A DNA stretch of 64,000 nt, taken from Pyrocephalus nanus. Its lineage: Eukaryota > Chordata > Aves > Passeriformes > Tyrannidae. The notes under the pieces are model-generated. The model worked only from the letters and a program-made list of their open reading frames with translations, did no database searches and was not told the origin of the DNA. The position numbers were made by a program, and so were the translations under genes. Positions 25,246 to 40,045 of this stretch are shown here, one piece after another. The DNA lies in the NCBI GenBank assembly GCA_038380795.1, contig CM076259.1:75016200-75080199 (forward strand), given 5' to 3'. Position 1 is the first letter of the stretch. The number at the start of each line of letters is the position of its first letter.

Positions 25246-27980
25246 GGTGGTATGAAAGAAATCACTAAAAGTCCTTCCTATTTAACTAAAAGTACAACAC
25301 CAAATATAAAATTACTGGGATTTTCTGAGGCGCTGAATGCAGTTTACGTTCAAACCAATGATCTCATGAAGCTCACATATCTTAACCTCTGTTATAAACA
25401 TTAGTTGCTTGCTTAGCTGCTTCCTCTGTCTAAAAGCATTGCTTATCAGTTATCTCTGTGAATATCATGGTGCAAAAATATAAAACATTACAGAAAGTTT
25501 CTAAATAGAGGAGAGGATAATTCTGGCCTACTTTTGTTCTCAGATCTTTTTTTTCATACCAGTATGTCAAGCTGATATAATCTATATTTTCCCTTTCCTT
25601 TCTGGTCCTGGATACTTCTGTCTGTCAGAATCCTGCATGAGTCTGTGTGCTGCTTGTTCTTGCTGGTGTCGCAGAACTATATTGTGATCATAAATGGTAT
25701 TACAGAAAAAAAACAAACCACTGAGGTAGGAGTCAAGCGGTCATCACAGTGTTTCTTTAACAAGAGAGATATGTGCAAACAAATATATAATTCTGATTTA
25801 ATTAACTTGTATAGAGGAGAAAAGGATTAAATAATGTCATCCAGTTAGTCGCTGGAGCAATAAACTGAAATTTAAACATTATATTTCCCACTAACATTGC
25901 TTCATATTTTCTGTCAGAGGGACTTGGTGCTAGTGTAATTTCTATAGGTATATCTATTTTCTTACTTGGCTCATTAGTAAATTCAAGTCTCTCTTTTTTT
26001 AAAATCCTGGTTTTCTTCATCTCATAACATATTTGGCTCAGAAAAGTTGATCTTGTCTTGTAAACTCACTTTTGGTTATCTGTATAAAAATGAGTTACAG
26101 AATGAGAACTGTGTCTTGGTGAGCATATATGTTTAGTTTTGTAGGGTCTGTGTTTTAGGATACTTTTAAAAAAAATTAAGACCAGTACTTCCCTGTAATC
26201 TTTGCGGGCTGGGGGAGGGGGGGGGGGAATATGTGTTTTTTTCCTCTTTCTATCCTAATTTGTAGCTCCCATTTGTTCATGTAGTGCCCAATCATGTAAT
26301 CCTTATAGAGAAAAATGTCTACTAATTGTACAAGGCTTTAGTCTGAAAAAGGACAACAGTTCTAGTACACACAGAATTTACAAGCTGTTTGACATTGTCT
26401 TATAATAATTAAATTACAGTGTTGACTTTTTTAATAAACACAATCAATCTCTTTCAAAATGTAATGGGTTTGGTGTGGGGGAGGGGTTACAAGGTGAATG
26501 TGCTTCCACTGCTTGATAAATTGGTGTCATTACTGGTTAACTGCCCTGATTAAATATCTATTTAAATACTTCATTTTAGAGATAGAATATCTCTTATTTT
26601 TATGCACCAGTCTAATACCTATTTCATTTGGTTCCTTCACAATATCATAGCTTACATTTTCATGTTACTTTAAATTGACAGTCTTTAGCAGAAAAGTCAT
26701 TTTTGGAGGTTATCTTAAAATTTAATCTGTATTTTAAAACCAGAGTACTTGTGCATGATGATCCCTAGAATAGTGACTCATCTCATCTCACTTGAGGAAC
26801 TATATGGAAACAATCTATGCCTATCTGTACATTCCTTGTACTTCTGAATCTTTTGAAAAAAAGATTTTCAAAATCTTTTTGAAACAAATCTTTTTGTTTA
26901 TTTTAATAATGAGTGCCTCTCAGTAATAATAATTCAGATAACTTATCTCCTCAAGCAGTCACCTTAGTCATATATTTAGAACTAGGAAGAATGAACCTAG
27001 ATATAGTACCTAGTGAAATATAATCCTTATTCTGTGGAATTCAGTGACAGGCTGAGATACGTAAATGTTTTGTCAGCATTTCAAAGTATTCATAATTCTT
27101 TCAAAGGTGCCTGTTGTACGAAAGGCCATTGTATAGAGCTGGATCTTAGCTCAATGCTGAATTTTTAATTATTTTCTCTGGGATGTGGCCAAATACTGAG
27201 AGATTTTTTGACTCCTTTCACTCCAAAAAAGGGCTAAGTTATAATATGATTTTAGGGACCAGTATTGAATCTCTTTTGAAAAGTAATCACTGGCACAAAA
27301 TTACCTCTACTAAGTCAAAAGGCAGAGATTAAAGAGCTTTCTGAAAAGGATGCTGGAGATCTCAGTGGAATTTTTAAATTGCAAACTCTTTGGAAAATAG
27401 ACAAGCACTGAAGACAAGCCCTCAGGTTTTGGAAAGAGTAGGAATACAGATGGGATTTTGGTGGGCATAGACTTACAAACATATGAGATGATTAGAGTTT
27501 ATAAAGCCAAGTGAGAGGCATTAGAATGGCAGGAAGATCCTACCCCGTTCACAAAATATGTGACCATTAATGAACTTTCTGGGTCTGTTGCAAGCTTAAG
27601 CTACCCGGTTGCATAAAAAAATATTTAGTTTATTTTGACTTCTAACTGCTCATTACAGAAAATGCTTATACTCACTCCAGCTAGACAAAAACATAAAAAA
27701 GAAATAACCCAAATATCAACTATTTGAATATTAAAGCAACTGTTTATATCAGCTAAAATAATTTTTTTTTCAGCTTTAAATGCGGGGTGACCCAAAAAAT
27801 ATGAAAGGTTGTGTTTTTCTCCAAAATACCCTCAGGCTATGTTAATTTTAATTCGTAATTTCCATTTGTATAAATACAGAGATACTTTTTCCTGTGGCAA
27901 GAAACACACATTGTCAATCCCTATCATCTGATTATCTTTTAACATAAAAACTTGTAAATGCAGAAAGAGGTAAACTTGGT
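25246..27980. other. AT-rich DNA, no gene recognised
   Basis: Contains a G-run (GGGGGAGGGGGGGGGGG, about 26211-26227) and otherwise no recognisable feature. Frames at 25645-25830 and 25802-26020 are short and domain-free. Confidence 0.5.
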
Positions 27981-28165
27981 ATATATTGGTACGTATACAT
28001 ACATATATATACACATATATATATATTTTATCTATAAATATATTACTTATATATATATTTATATAATATATATTTTATACATATACTTGATATAGAAATA
28101 TATATGGTATACAATATATATAATACATATTATGTCTATCTATCTATATACTTGGTATATATTTC
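27981..28165. repeat. Complex TA-rich satellite-like tract
   Basis: About 185 bases of ATATAT, TATACA, ATATATTT and CTAT units (tail TCTATCTATCTATATA). Related short sub-motifs such as CTTGGTATATAT occur before, inside and at the end of the tract, suggesting slippage and local duplication. Confidence 0.85.
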
Positions 28166-30451
28166 TAGACAAAGGAACACATATTTTGGGGCAATTTGCA
28201 TTTTCTAATCCAAATCCTAACAGTGAACTCCCAAATGCTTAACAGCAAGTACTATCCAAGCAATATGAAATATTTTTTGAACCAATTCCTTGCTGCTTGT
28301 GTTCTGTAGTGAAACTTAACACAGAGGACAGGGGACACTGCAAACACATCGAACAAAAATGGCAATATTGTGCTGAAATGCACTAAAGGATAGTTATGCA
28401 TATAAATTGTTGTCATTAATGCAGTTTCTGAAATCGATACAATTGCTCCCTCCTGAAACACTGGAGGTCAAGGGAATTGTATTTACTAAAATAAATTGAA
28501 GACAATTTTCTTTTCCTATCAGGGAAAAACTTCTGTTAGCTAAACACAAATCGGAGGGGAGCAATAGTTTTCCTTGATGGGGAAACATCCTGATAATCCA
28601 TGTGAGACTTGCAGAACCTTAGCTTTCCCATCTGTATATTTCCTAGTTTATTATTTACATTTTTATACAGTCTTGTGAAGTGCTATTTTTTTTCCAAATA
28701 AAATTTTCTGTAAATGTCTGAAAGTTTTAGAGTTGTCTGCCTGTCATTTAGGTACTGTGTACCTTTAGCTGTTCTTCAATAATGTTCTTTTGACAACTTA
28801 CTACTTCTGGGAAAAAACTCAACCTATCCCAGAAATATGCTGTGGCCCAAGAGTGCGCCAAACCAGGACATTCAGGAGTTGTCTATGTGTTAGGGATGTA
28901 ATGGGGCCATTTTTGTTGGAAGCCTTATCCAAAGTGTATTTTACTTATATTTCAGAATACCTCTTCTTATACCAAAAAGCATCAAAGTGTATATATTTCA
29001 TTGTTTTGTTCTTTTTCCTCAATTCCCAAGGAACTGATAAAATGGTATGTTATGATCCTTGAGGAATTGGTGCTAGGAGCTCTTTAGTTCTATTTTTCTA
29101 TGACAATGAAATTATTTTCAGCATAAACATGTTCTGTTCCATATTTATTTCAAAAACGTTATCTCATCTCTAAATAATTAATGAATGTACTTAGATCTGA
29201 AGAAAAGAAAGTAAGGGGGTTTTTTTAAATATATAACATACTTTACATCTTAAACACTTAAATACATGTTTTTACTAATCCCATCTTCCAAGACCCTGTT
29301 TAATTCTCAGTTTCTCTCATACACCATATAGTGTAACTTCTATCTATTTTTGTATTAATTTAAAATTCAAGGTTTCTGTCTCAATTATGGCTAATGCAAT
29401 CCTTAGTTAATCCCTACATAGGTTACAATTCCATGGCCTTTGATAAGAATTTCTATTTGACTGTTATAAAATAACATTTTCATAATGGAGTGCTTACTGT
29501 TCTTGAAAACAAAACAAAGCAAACACCACCAACTACACACCCCAAACCATCTTAAAGTCAGGCATTTTCAGTTATACTCTTCTAATTTTGATTTGGCTGT
29601 TATTTCTAGCAAGTTTCAGTATTATTTAACTGTACTTCTGATCTCAAAATTTTATTTGTCTTTAGAAACTATGCATATAACTTTAAGCTAAGATAGTTTG
29701 GTCCACTTTCAAAGACACAGTGCTTAAAAATATCTTTTTCAGGAGCCCAGACAAAAACAGAGATTGAGTTACTTTATTATATAAGAATAAAATGTATTAA
29801 AATAGGAATTTACATGGGAAATCCATGCTGTGGAGAGTAGAAGTAAGAATGCTAGGTGGAAAAGAGAGCTCTTGAATAAATCAATTTCAAATAAATAAAT
29901 CTCAAGTAGGTAAATCCCTCTAATAATCAGACATAAAATAACTCATACTGCTGTTGAATTATTTTTATATCGATAACATGGGAATCAAATGCATGAGGGG
30001 ATTATGCTTTAAAAATGATTTTGAAAGATCTTAACACGTTTGTTTTTAACTGAAGAATCCTAAAACAATAAAAAGTAATTCCAGAATGTGAGCCTGGATT
30101 TTCTTGTGTGATTTTTGTGTTCAGTCTCCAGAGCCTGGCCACAGCAATGTAGAGCAAAATGTACTAAAATAAAAATTAGGATTGCCTGCTCTATATGTCT
30201 GAGCAATTGGAGATCAGATGTGCTACCCATAGTCCCACTAACTCTACCAGGTCCCTGCTGCCAGAACACATTTGTCTGCACAAAAATTAACAGCTGATTT
30301 TCAGCTTTTGCTAATATGGTATTCTGCTTCAGTGCTGAGGGAGAAGTTGGGCAAGAGATAGACCTTCAGGCAGGAGGTCTCATTTTTCAGGCCTTGTTAA
30401 AAAAATTAGTTTAACTTCATATAACTTCTTTCTTTTCATTATTTGTCCATG
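28166..30451. other. AT-rich DNA, no gene recognised
   Basis: No exon, repeat family or RNA gene identified. The 90-codon plus frame at 28790-29062 and the 73-codon minus frame at 30060-30281 lack recognisable domains; the latter is opposed by another frame on the plus strand. Confidence 0.5.
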
Positions 30452-30524
30452 AAGTGCAGCTGGACCAGATGACCTCCAGAGGTCCCTTCCAACATCAACC
30501 ATTCTGTGTTTCTATGATTCTGTA
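30452..30524 (+). repeat. Short CR1 3'-end fragment
   Basis: GCAGCTGGACCAGATGACCTCCAGAGGTCCCTTCCAACATCAACCATTCTGTG followed by TTTCTATGATTCTG is the extreme 3' end of CR1 in the sense orientation, 5'-truncated to about 70 bp. Confidence 0.85.
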
Positions 30525-31835
30525 GGCTTTATTTGTGTCAAACCAGGTATACAATTCATATTTGTTTACTCAGGATATAAAAATAAACATCAGACCTTTT
30601 AATTCAAGCTTAACCCATGTCATGGGCATTCCACACATTTCAGCCTGCTGATAGCACTTCTTTTTCTGCTTCCATCTTGTTCTTTCTGCAACAAGCTGAC
30701 ATGAACATGACTGAACAATATTACTATATTAAGCAAAATAACATTGCAATTCTATATGATGGCACCTCATTGGATATACATGACCAACAGTCATTTAGGG
30801 CTAGTTTATTCTCCAAATTATAAATACCTATGCAACTCAGCCTAAAGCATGATCAGAAGTAGAAGTTATGTAGCTCATTCTAAAGAGAACGCCTAGATTT
30901 TTGCAGCTCAACACCATTGAGACTGTATTCTTAAGTAAATCTCTATTTACAGTAAAAGAAGATTAGAGATCTAGTTCACATGAAAACCTTGTACATATAT
31001 ACTTAAACAGGGGTGTTGAAAATATGGGAACAAATTACTCCTGTGGGCTGTATATGCGATAGGAAGATATATTAATAAAAAAAAAAAACTATTTTATCCT
31101 AAACAAGGGATGCAGCACATTTCAGGAAAATCCAGGTACAAGCATCCTCTCTGAAAATCTACAAAGCTGAATGGCTATTATTTGATAATTAGACAAAAAG
31201 TCATATAACTGGTAACTACGAGGAAGTACATACTGTACAAAATATACTTGCTAATGCTTGAAGCACAATATTATTACTAGGAAACTAAAATCAAGCAAAC
31301 AAAACACCTGCAGTGTATGACAACCATTCGATTTCTGAAATAAAAACACCTTAGGGTAAATATTTAAAACACAAATAATTTTTCAAGCTATTGTTCAGAG
31401 GATGCAACATGTCAAACATTGTTAAGAACTAAAGAAAGTAAAATCTGAAAGTAATTTACATGAGTTCTTGTTGCAAGATGCTAACAACAAGGATGTTATG
31501 CTTTCTTTCCGAGTAATTTGTTTGATGCTATTTCTGCTCCTTGCTTTTAAAGTGTTGCAAGTAAAGAGTATTCATTACTATGAAGCTATTTGCTATACCC
31601 AAGGTCAAATGTAGAAATTGGTCTTTGCAAGATTTTTCTTAATGTCTGAAAATCCTTGTGTGAGCCAAAAAAATATCTGTCTTCAAGCTAGCTAAATTTT
31701 TTTTATCTTTTCTATATGTATGTTTCTTCATTCATTCATTCCAGCTGTTTTCTTCCTTCTGTCATGGTCTTCTTCAGGTCAGTGCTCTAAGTGCTTCAGG
31801 ATTCTCTACTTTTCACTTATGCAAAGTATAATATG
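30525..31835. other. AT-rich DNA, nothing recognised
   Basis: No supported feature; one A run at about 31077-31089. Confidence 0.5.
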
Positions 31836-31905
31836 TTCCCTCTCCTTTCCCCTTCCTTTCCCCTTCCCCTTCCCTTCTCTTCCTCTTTTTTTTTTTTTTT
31901 TTTTG
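31836..31905. repeat. Polypyrimidine (CCCTT)n plus T run
   Basis: About 50 bases of CTTTCC/CCCCTT units run into a T run of about 18. The minus strand is a G-run polypurine tract, able in principle to form G-quadruplex or triplex DNA. It is the mirror in composition of the tract at 43.85 kb. Confidence 0.85.
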
Positions 31906-34900
31906 ATTACTTGCATCTGATATACACTGTGTAATCTGCAAATCAGTGCCTGTTTATTCTTACCTGAAATATGTCCCAGTTCTCACAAGGAGTTGGTGTT
32001 AGATGTGGAAACAAAGGCAATAAGGTTAAGAGGAATAAATGTATAGAAATGAAAATTACCAGTGCTAACACAGAAATAAAACTAAAGTGCAATGCACTAA
32101 AATTCAGTTTTCTCTAGAAAAGTGAATTATATCTTACTGACTATTCTGACACAACTGACATTTGAAAAACATAGCAGTTTGAACAGAATAATTTTAAAAT
32201 CTGGAGTATTATCATATGTCTGAAGAATAACAAATGGTTAAGAAGTCGGATAAAACAATACAGGCAATCTCACTAGGCCACCCTCTATGAGATTTGTATT
32301 AAATTAGGAAGAAAAGAATAATCAAAGACCTAAAAAGTAAAAATAAATTGAGATAAACTACTGCATTGAGTTATAAATATAAATAATACCAGAATAATCT
32401 GATTTCATATCTGTATATATATATATATATATCAGCTATGTCTCTAGAACAAGAAAATGCAGCAGCAAAATTTATCATCTGGATTTCATATCTCAAGATG
32501 GGAAAAATGAGAATTAATTCAGTTATTATAAAATTGGTGAAGAGCTGAAAAAATTAGTGAAAGCAACTGGTCCATCAGGAGAAATACAGAGCTGGAATGT
32601 TAAGAATGGTGTGTCTTAAGAATATCCTTCAGAATAGTTTTTCAGTAAGAACTTAAACACAAGATACAGGAAAACTCTGAAAAAAATTGTTGTTAGCTAA
32701 TTTGGAAGCACCATTTATATATAAGACAATAGGAATATCACTGTCCTTGAGGACTGGAGCAGTGACAATGTCATGAAACTTAATGATGTTGAACACAGCA
32801 ATAAGACATCTACAAGGAAGATGTTGTGCTGTAAACTGAGACAATCAGCTGGAAATTACAAAATCAGACAAAGATTTGGTATGATGATTAAAATGAGACA
32901 ACATGACCAATGTGAGGCACCTGATAAATAGCAAAGTAGAATCTGAAAGTTATTAGATGAAACAATTATATTTCTATGAAAGTATGTACTATGAAGTACA
33001 AGGCATTGTACTTGCGGAAGATCATCTGGAGTCCTGTGTGTACTTCTGGTCACTCATATTCTAAAAAAGCTAATTTTAAAATTAAGAGATGCAAAAATGG
33101 CTGTTAACACTATCAGGAGGATAAGGAGCACTTTATTTTATAAGTGAAGAGTAAATGCATTTAATTTACTTAACCTACTAAAATAAGGATTAGAAGAAGA
33201 ATTATAGTTACATAACAAAGATATCAGGGAAGTAAACATTTGAGAGAGAAGAAGATGTTTAGCAAAAGGGTGGTGTTGAATGATAACAAGCATTTGTCAC
33301 TGGTCCTGAATAAATTTAGTCTGGAATTTTAGGAGGTGGTTTGTCAGGGACATGTAAGCAAAATTCCAGTATATCCTTAGAATAGAAGCAGCAACATCTG
33401 GAAATCTAATTCGTTGTCATGTAAGGATTGACAAATTTTTGGTTGGGGTACCTGTAACAGAAAGGCACTGTATTCAGCAATCTGAGAACACTTAAAAGCC
33501 TATGATCATGATAAACATTTAGAAAAATTACTCCTTTCTATTAAATTTTATATATTTCCTTAGAAGTGTAGCATAATAAATATTGATGTTAATGGTACCA
33601 CAATGACTTCATCACAATTCTGGTATTGAAAGATAAAACCTTTGCTGAGTGTAATATTATGTTTTGACCCACGTAATGACAATTTTAATTTTTTATTAAA
33701 GCTTCTTTGATTTCTTATTCTCAAAAGACATTAAATGTTAATATTTATTTTATAGCATTCCAGTATGTCTGCAGTCCTTGCCTTACCACTATTTAAATTA
33801 ACATGGATTATGCTAAAATATACCTAATACGTGTTGCTTACAGGAATTAAACTTTTCAATGGAAGGCTAATTTTTAAATAAGTAAGATTATTGTCATGAG
33901 CCATGTAAATTGATTTTCCTAGATAAACTGCCAAGGTTTTTCTTTGGAGGCTGCATTAAAAACCTATATTGTTAGCAAACTGTGAATGAAAAATAATTAC
34001 CTGTATGCTATGCAGAGGAAAAATAATCTAGTATTTATTACTCTGTAGGCTGATGAAATTGGGGAGGATAAATGAATGTGTTAAATAAAATATCACTTAG
34101 CAGAAAAGTATTCAAAGCAAATGTCTACTAATATTAAGCCTGCTTGAAAGCAAATTATTCTGGAAATAAATCCCTCTAACTAAAATTTTTCATTATGGAA
34201 CTCAATATTTCTAAGTGATTTTTGCTGCTTCTTTGTTTCCTTGCTTACAATGATTTGTTTTGTATGGAAAATAAAAAAGGGAGAGCGTCAGTTACTTGCT
34301 CCTGCCAAACCAAAATGCCTATTTCTGTTGATGAAGGAGCAACTTAAAAGTACAGCAAACTCAATAGATTCATATTACTTGACATTCATGAATGTTCATC
34401 CTACTTAAATTTTGACACTTAGGTGACCACCTATTACAGGAGCTCAATCTCCTTCTGTCCTGTAATTTTTTGACAAAAAGCTTGCTTAAAGTTGTAATTA
34501 CCTTACTCATTCTTTCCTTTGACAAATTAAGTGGCAAAAAAGTATATAAGAAGAAGAAGTTGGACTTTAGATGTTGATTCAGAAGAATACTAAAGTACAT
34601 CCCTTATTGCTTTACCAAATAAGACCCAAATACCTTAAGTTATTTAGAACACTAAGTACCCTCAAAATCCCTGGGAACTGCACACCTTCTTTTATGGAAT
34701 TCTACCTTGTGACAGATAGTGCAAAGAGATAAAATACTTTAACATAAGGCTGAACTGCTTTAGAGTTATATGGCTCCCAAATGTAACAAATCTATAAAGC
34801 TCCTTAACATAAATAGGTTAAGAGAGCTGGTGAATGAACATCTTTTACATAAAAAATAAAGGCTGCAGGTACACCGTGGCAGATGCTGTGTATTGCTTTA

Positions 34901-36180
34901 TAGTTTTTAGACAATTGAAAATTATCAAGTGTTTAAAGATGCAAGCCCTAGAGCTGAAAGCACAGATTTTAAAATATTTTGATGCTTTGACTGCTTTTGT
35001 GGTCAATTAAGTTGAGGGTTGTGTTTGGTTGGTTGGTTTTGGTTCTGAGTTTCTTTTATAGTCAACATGAACATAATTTTTTTTAAAAAGCACAGTGCTT
35101 TGTAAACCTATCAATAAAAAATTATCCAAGAGGCTAGAAATCTGTTACTCAATCACAGTTTAACATAATTTGCTTGGTAATGATACCCAGAAAGCATAAC
35201 ACAAGTAGTAATACCATTTGTTAAACATGTTTAGAGGTGTGTTCTCATGGCACATATAATACATATGGTGATAACTGGAAACAGCTGGCTTTATTGGATG
35301 CAATGTTGGTTTTAAGTTTATTTGACAAGTAGTTAGATAATTTACTGGTTGCTAAGAATTACTGACAAATTTGAGGGGGATTCCAGACCAAATTTGAGGT
35401 ATAAACCATATCTCCTTGGATGATCTTATATCTTAGCACATAGAAGTGTCCCTACAGTCTTATCTTCTTATGACAGAAAGCATTTTTTTTCAGCATTGCT
35501 TGACAGATGGACCCCCATACTGAGTTAGAAAGTGTTTCTTTTACTCACCCAGTGATCCTCTAAAAGTACATTATTTAAAGGATTTCGATTTTTTAATTTA
35601 CTTGAAATAGATGTGAACTATGAAGTTATCTACATTATGTGATAGATGCAATTTGGATGACAGTCTTTCTCAAAACTAATTTATGAAGTGGTATAATTTT
35701 TGGGACAGAATTAAAAGGATGTTCTCAGTTTATAAACAGGAGAATTACTTAAAGCATTGTACATATTGTATAAAAAAATTGAAATAGCTAAAAAATACCT
35801 TTGCTTTTTTCTCTAAAATGAAGTGCTTTTGTGTTAACAAGCAGTACACTTCAAAAAAAGGTAATTCTATTCAGTATGAAGATACATCTTATTCTGCAAA
35901 ATAGTGGTGAAGTAGAAAAACATGAGAATATTTCTTTCAGATCAGACAAAACTATGTGTACAGATAGGGATAGAGTTAATGTGTCCAAATTTAGGCCTCT
36001 AAAAGTATCAAAACCTGAGTCCTCAAAAGTATTTTTATTTACTCAGTGGAAAGGTATAGCCATTTCATGAATAAATTTCATTCCAAGGAGGATCAAATAA
36101 ATAATCCACTGCATCTTCACTGACTGTAAAAGGGGATATTATTAACTTGTTCACAATTAAACATCTAATAACTAGGTAAG
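31906..36180. other. AT-rich DNA, no gene recognised
   Basis: A short (TA)n lies at about 32414-32433 and a GGTTGGTTGGTTTTGG tract at about 35021-35044. Open frames are under 80 codons and without recognisable domains. No LINE or LTR similarity noticed. Confidence 0.5.
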
Positions 36181-36252
36181 TAATAATATATATCTGCATA
36201 TATATTGTTAGTTTTAATATATATTATATATATAAAATTATTAATATATAAT
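36181..36252. repeat. AT-rich microsatellite tract
   Basis: Imperfect ATATAT / TATTAATATA units over about 70 bases. Confidence 0.8.
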
Positions 36253-39012
36253 GCCTGAGAAATTCCTAATAAAAATCCAATTCTTTCCATTAAAATCATA
36301 TAAACTTTAAATATGAAAGAAAATATCAAAAGACTATATTGCAAGTGTGCTTTCCTATGTTCTTTTCTTAATAAAGACCTTTTCTTTACAGTCTCACAAC
36401 AATCTGGACCAAATGCAATAGTGAGAGTATAGGTGCAAAAGATTTTGGTGGCTGTATCTAAGGGCCTATCTATTAAAATATCCTCTCCTCTTTCTATTAG
36501 AAGTCATATCATGCTGCACACAATCCAGATAATCAGCCATATTGGATTAATATCACACAGCAATGCTGACAGTGTTTTTACTTGGACTTAACCTCTAGGA
36601 AAGATGAAAACATCTGACATAGGTTTCTTTTATACTAAACAAAATGTTGCTTCCTGTTTCAAGCTGTAGAAACTCTTGATGAGCTGTAAATAAGATGATA
36701 TAGTTATCACTTCATGCTGTAGAGCGTTGCTTGAAATGGCAACTAAGAAAGGGAGTCTGCAAGGAAATTTAGAAGGATAGTTTTACTGGGAAGGTGTTGA
36801 GCTGGAACTTTGCGTCTTTGGTTTGGTTCCAGGTTCTGATGTAACCTAAACTGTGGGGTCTTTGGCCGCTACTGTAGAAATGGAGATGATACTTTTCTAT
36901 CACCATTAGATTTTGTAACAATAAATAGACTCATATTTGTGAAACATGGAAGTACTGCGTTGATAGTGGTCATGCAAAGTAATAAATACAATGTCCATTT
37001 GTTGGAAAATGATTCAGCTGTAATAAAAATAAATACCTACATGAAGCCCAGGAAGAAAAAAAAATTTGAAATGTTTTGTGTATGGTCAAAAGAATATAGA
37101 CAACATACATGGAGTTAATTTGAGTTTATATTGTTATCATAGAGTATACAGTTGTCATAATCTTTTGTTATATCTACCACAGAGAAAAGCAGCTGCCTTT
37201 GTTTTGTACAGCAGTGATGTTAACAATCTAGCTTCTTAAGTGACCTAACTATTTTAGCACAGGAAAAGAAATCCGGTATCTCTTTAAAGACCTAAAACCA
37301 AAAGATCCTTAAGAGAATTAAAATGTCTCTTCACATTATACATATTTTATACATAAAACTTTGTGGGGGCTACTTACTTAAGCTTGTTTTTAAAAAAGGC
37401 AGTGAACAGAGGGAAAGGACTGAACATTTAGGAGGGGTAAATATTTTATGCAAAAGGTGTAGCACTGAGCCACATTTTAGAAAAGATATACTTCTAACAT
37501 AATGGTGCTTCCTATGCATTTCAAAGAAAGTTGTTCTTTCCAATGAATAAGACCTGAATAGCACAGAGGGAAATTACCCCATGTTTCTGTAAAAGCAAAA
37601 ATGCAAAGCTTCTCAGAAAGAAAATACAGGCAATTTTCTTTTCTGTGAGCATCAGAAACAATGAAACCTATTTCCTACAATTCTGTGTCTTGCAGTTGAT
37701 TGAAGTTTCTATTGTTAGCTGAAGTATTTATAATGCGTCTCTGGCTGTGTCTAGAGGACATCTGGTCCAGCAGCCAGGACAGTTTCGAAGGCTGCAGACC
37801 TGGGTTCATCATCAGCCTCTGCCAGAACTATGTGCTTTCTTCACTAGCATCCATGCAGATGAAATCCTCTTATGCATCCCAAAGAGCTTCCATCATGAAT
37901 GACCAGGGAATCAAAATTTCAGGGTTATGTGGCAATGTGCATCAGAGGTTAACTAAGATGTGCCCTGAAGTATGAACTCGTGAAGAAGGTATTTGTGCAT
38001 GCCTCAGCTTTTCTATGAGAAAGAGCAGCTTTAGGCTCCTCCTCCTCTCTCCATTTGCTACTTTTACAAAACACAGAAACAATATGTTTTTTAAAATCTT
38101 TTCAACATTTTTTGTTAAAGCAAGGATTGGATTAAACATTTGCTGGAGACAGCACAGTTAAAAGCATTGTACATGCACAAACACATGTACAACATAGCTG
38201 CATGAACATAGTTTTTATATGACACCAGTCAGCAAAGCTGGATAGTGAACAAAAAAACAGAACATGTAACTGTGATCAAATGCTTTTTCTACTATTCCTA
38301 GCATTTTTGGGGTGGAAAACGTCACATATAGGCCTAAAAATCCTCTGTAACCAAATGACTCCATGTCACTCCATCCAGAAAACTGGTCATACAACTGAGA
38401 AATACAAAGAAATGGGGTTCAGTGGAACATTCAAATTAAAGTACCTTACTGTATGGGAAAAGTATGGGTATCTAGTTATCTGTGGCACAGAGAAAGTTCT
38501 GTAGGAAGTGTTGAGTCTAGAGACAGATTTTAATTACACTTATTAAAGAAATCAAAAAACCATCTTCTATGAAATTGTTCAGATTAAATTCTTCACTGTC
38601 TCATTGATGGATAAAATTGATTTCAAGCTTTGTAGCACAAAGACGACAAAAGAAACACTTGATTATGTTTAAATTACAGATGCTTATGATATTGACTGGA
38701 GTGGTGGAGTGCATATTGTGGATATTAACTCAACTTCACCATTTATTACTCAGATGCAGATTTTTCTATTTACTAGGACAGCTGTGATTTCTAAATCAAA
38801 TACTCAGTTAAATAATAGTGAATGCTTCTGGGAAAGACAAGTGCTAAAGTAATGCAATTCCATGAAAGATGGATAAAGTGTTTACAAGCATTTGTTAACA
38901 TTATTGAAGTTATAGAAGTGTCATATGATTGTCATAGAGGACTACCAGTGCGGCAAAAATTTTCTGGTGATTCATCATTTCCTAGAAGGAGTATCCCTTG
39001 TGTCAGGACTTG
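36253..39012. other. Host DNA, no gene demonstrated
   Basis: No repeat recognised. Positions about 37735-37975 are locally less AT-rich than their surroundings and hold a 91-codon plus-strand frame with no identifiable domain; I cannot show that it is an exon. Confidence 0.45.
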
Positions 39013-39036
39013 TGTTTATTTATTTATTTATTTAAT
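39013..39036. repeat. (TTTA)n microsatellite
   Basis: Five to six copies of TTTA in tandem. Confidence 0.85.
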
Positions 39037-40045
39037 TGACAAGAACTCCCATGAAGATAGACAAATGAAATGTATTTGCATAGGTAAAGGTGGATTCATT
39101 TCTCTCAAAGGTCAGTGCAAACACTGAGTAAGGGAAAGTATGGTAAATTGAATCCTAACCAATTTGATAGAAAGCCCCAATGATGATACTGTTTGTTGTC
39201 AAGAGCAAGAAGAATGCGCCAAGGCCATAAATTTTAGAGGACACTTCTCCACCTAGAATTGCAATCTGTGACTGTCCAGCTTCTTTTGTATTGTTTCCTT
39301 AATGAATTCACACACCATGTGTGGTACTAACAACAACTACAATTAAGCCTCAATAAATTCCAATGCAGTTCATGAGATATGATTTATTTGGCCTTGTTAA
39401 TATCTCCCCCAAAAAAGTTATAAATGTTTCTAGCTTTCTAAGCAGTTCTGTCAGTGATACTCATGTTTGCAAAGAAATTCCTCTTACCCTTTCTATAATA
39501 TTACCCTCAATATTTTCATTTAGACTCACCCATTGATAGTTAGTGTAAAGTGTGCGGAAGCTTTTTTAAAGACTGATCTTAGAAAGAGATGATATTTTGG
39601 ATCAAATCTGCAATCACAAATATGTACAATTAATTTCTATATATGCACCATCCATAAACACTGCCACACTGTCGATGTCCACCACCACACTGCATCCATC
39701 ACCTTTGCAGGCAAATCAAGTATTATCACCACCTAAAAACACATAGTTCTTAATAGAAACACTATAAACTCTCTTTCAATGCAGATCTGTATCATAAATA
39801 AAACTTTCATTTAAGATACACGAATCTAGGATTAGACTCAGTGCAGGCCTGTATGGATGCTATCTAAATTTTAAGATAATGTCATTACTTTTTTTCTTTG
39901 CTTCAGAATGTAAGGAGAGATTATTCTGTCAGATTAAGACACTCAGATTGAGGTGTCTACATGCAACCTGGGTGCCCAATTCAATGCAGATCTACAATTT
40001 AATGCAGTAGGCTCAGTTTGGGCATCTCCTTGCATTTGAGATATA
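39037..40045. other. Host DNA, nothing recognised
   Basis: No supported feature. Confidence 0.45.
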
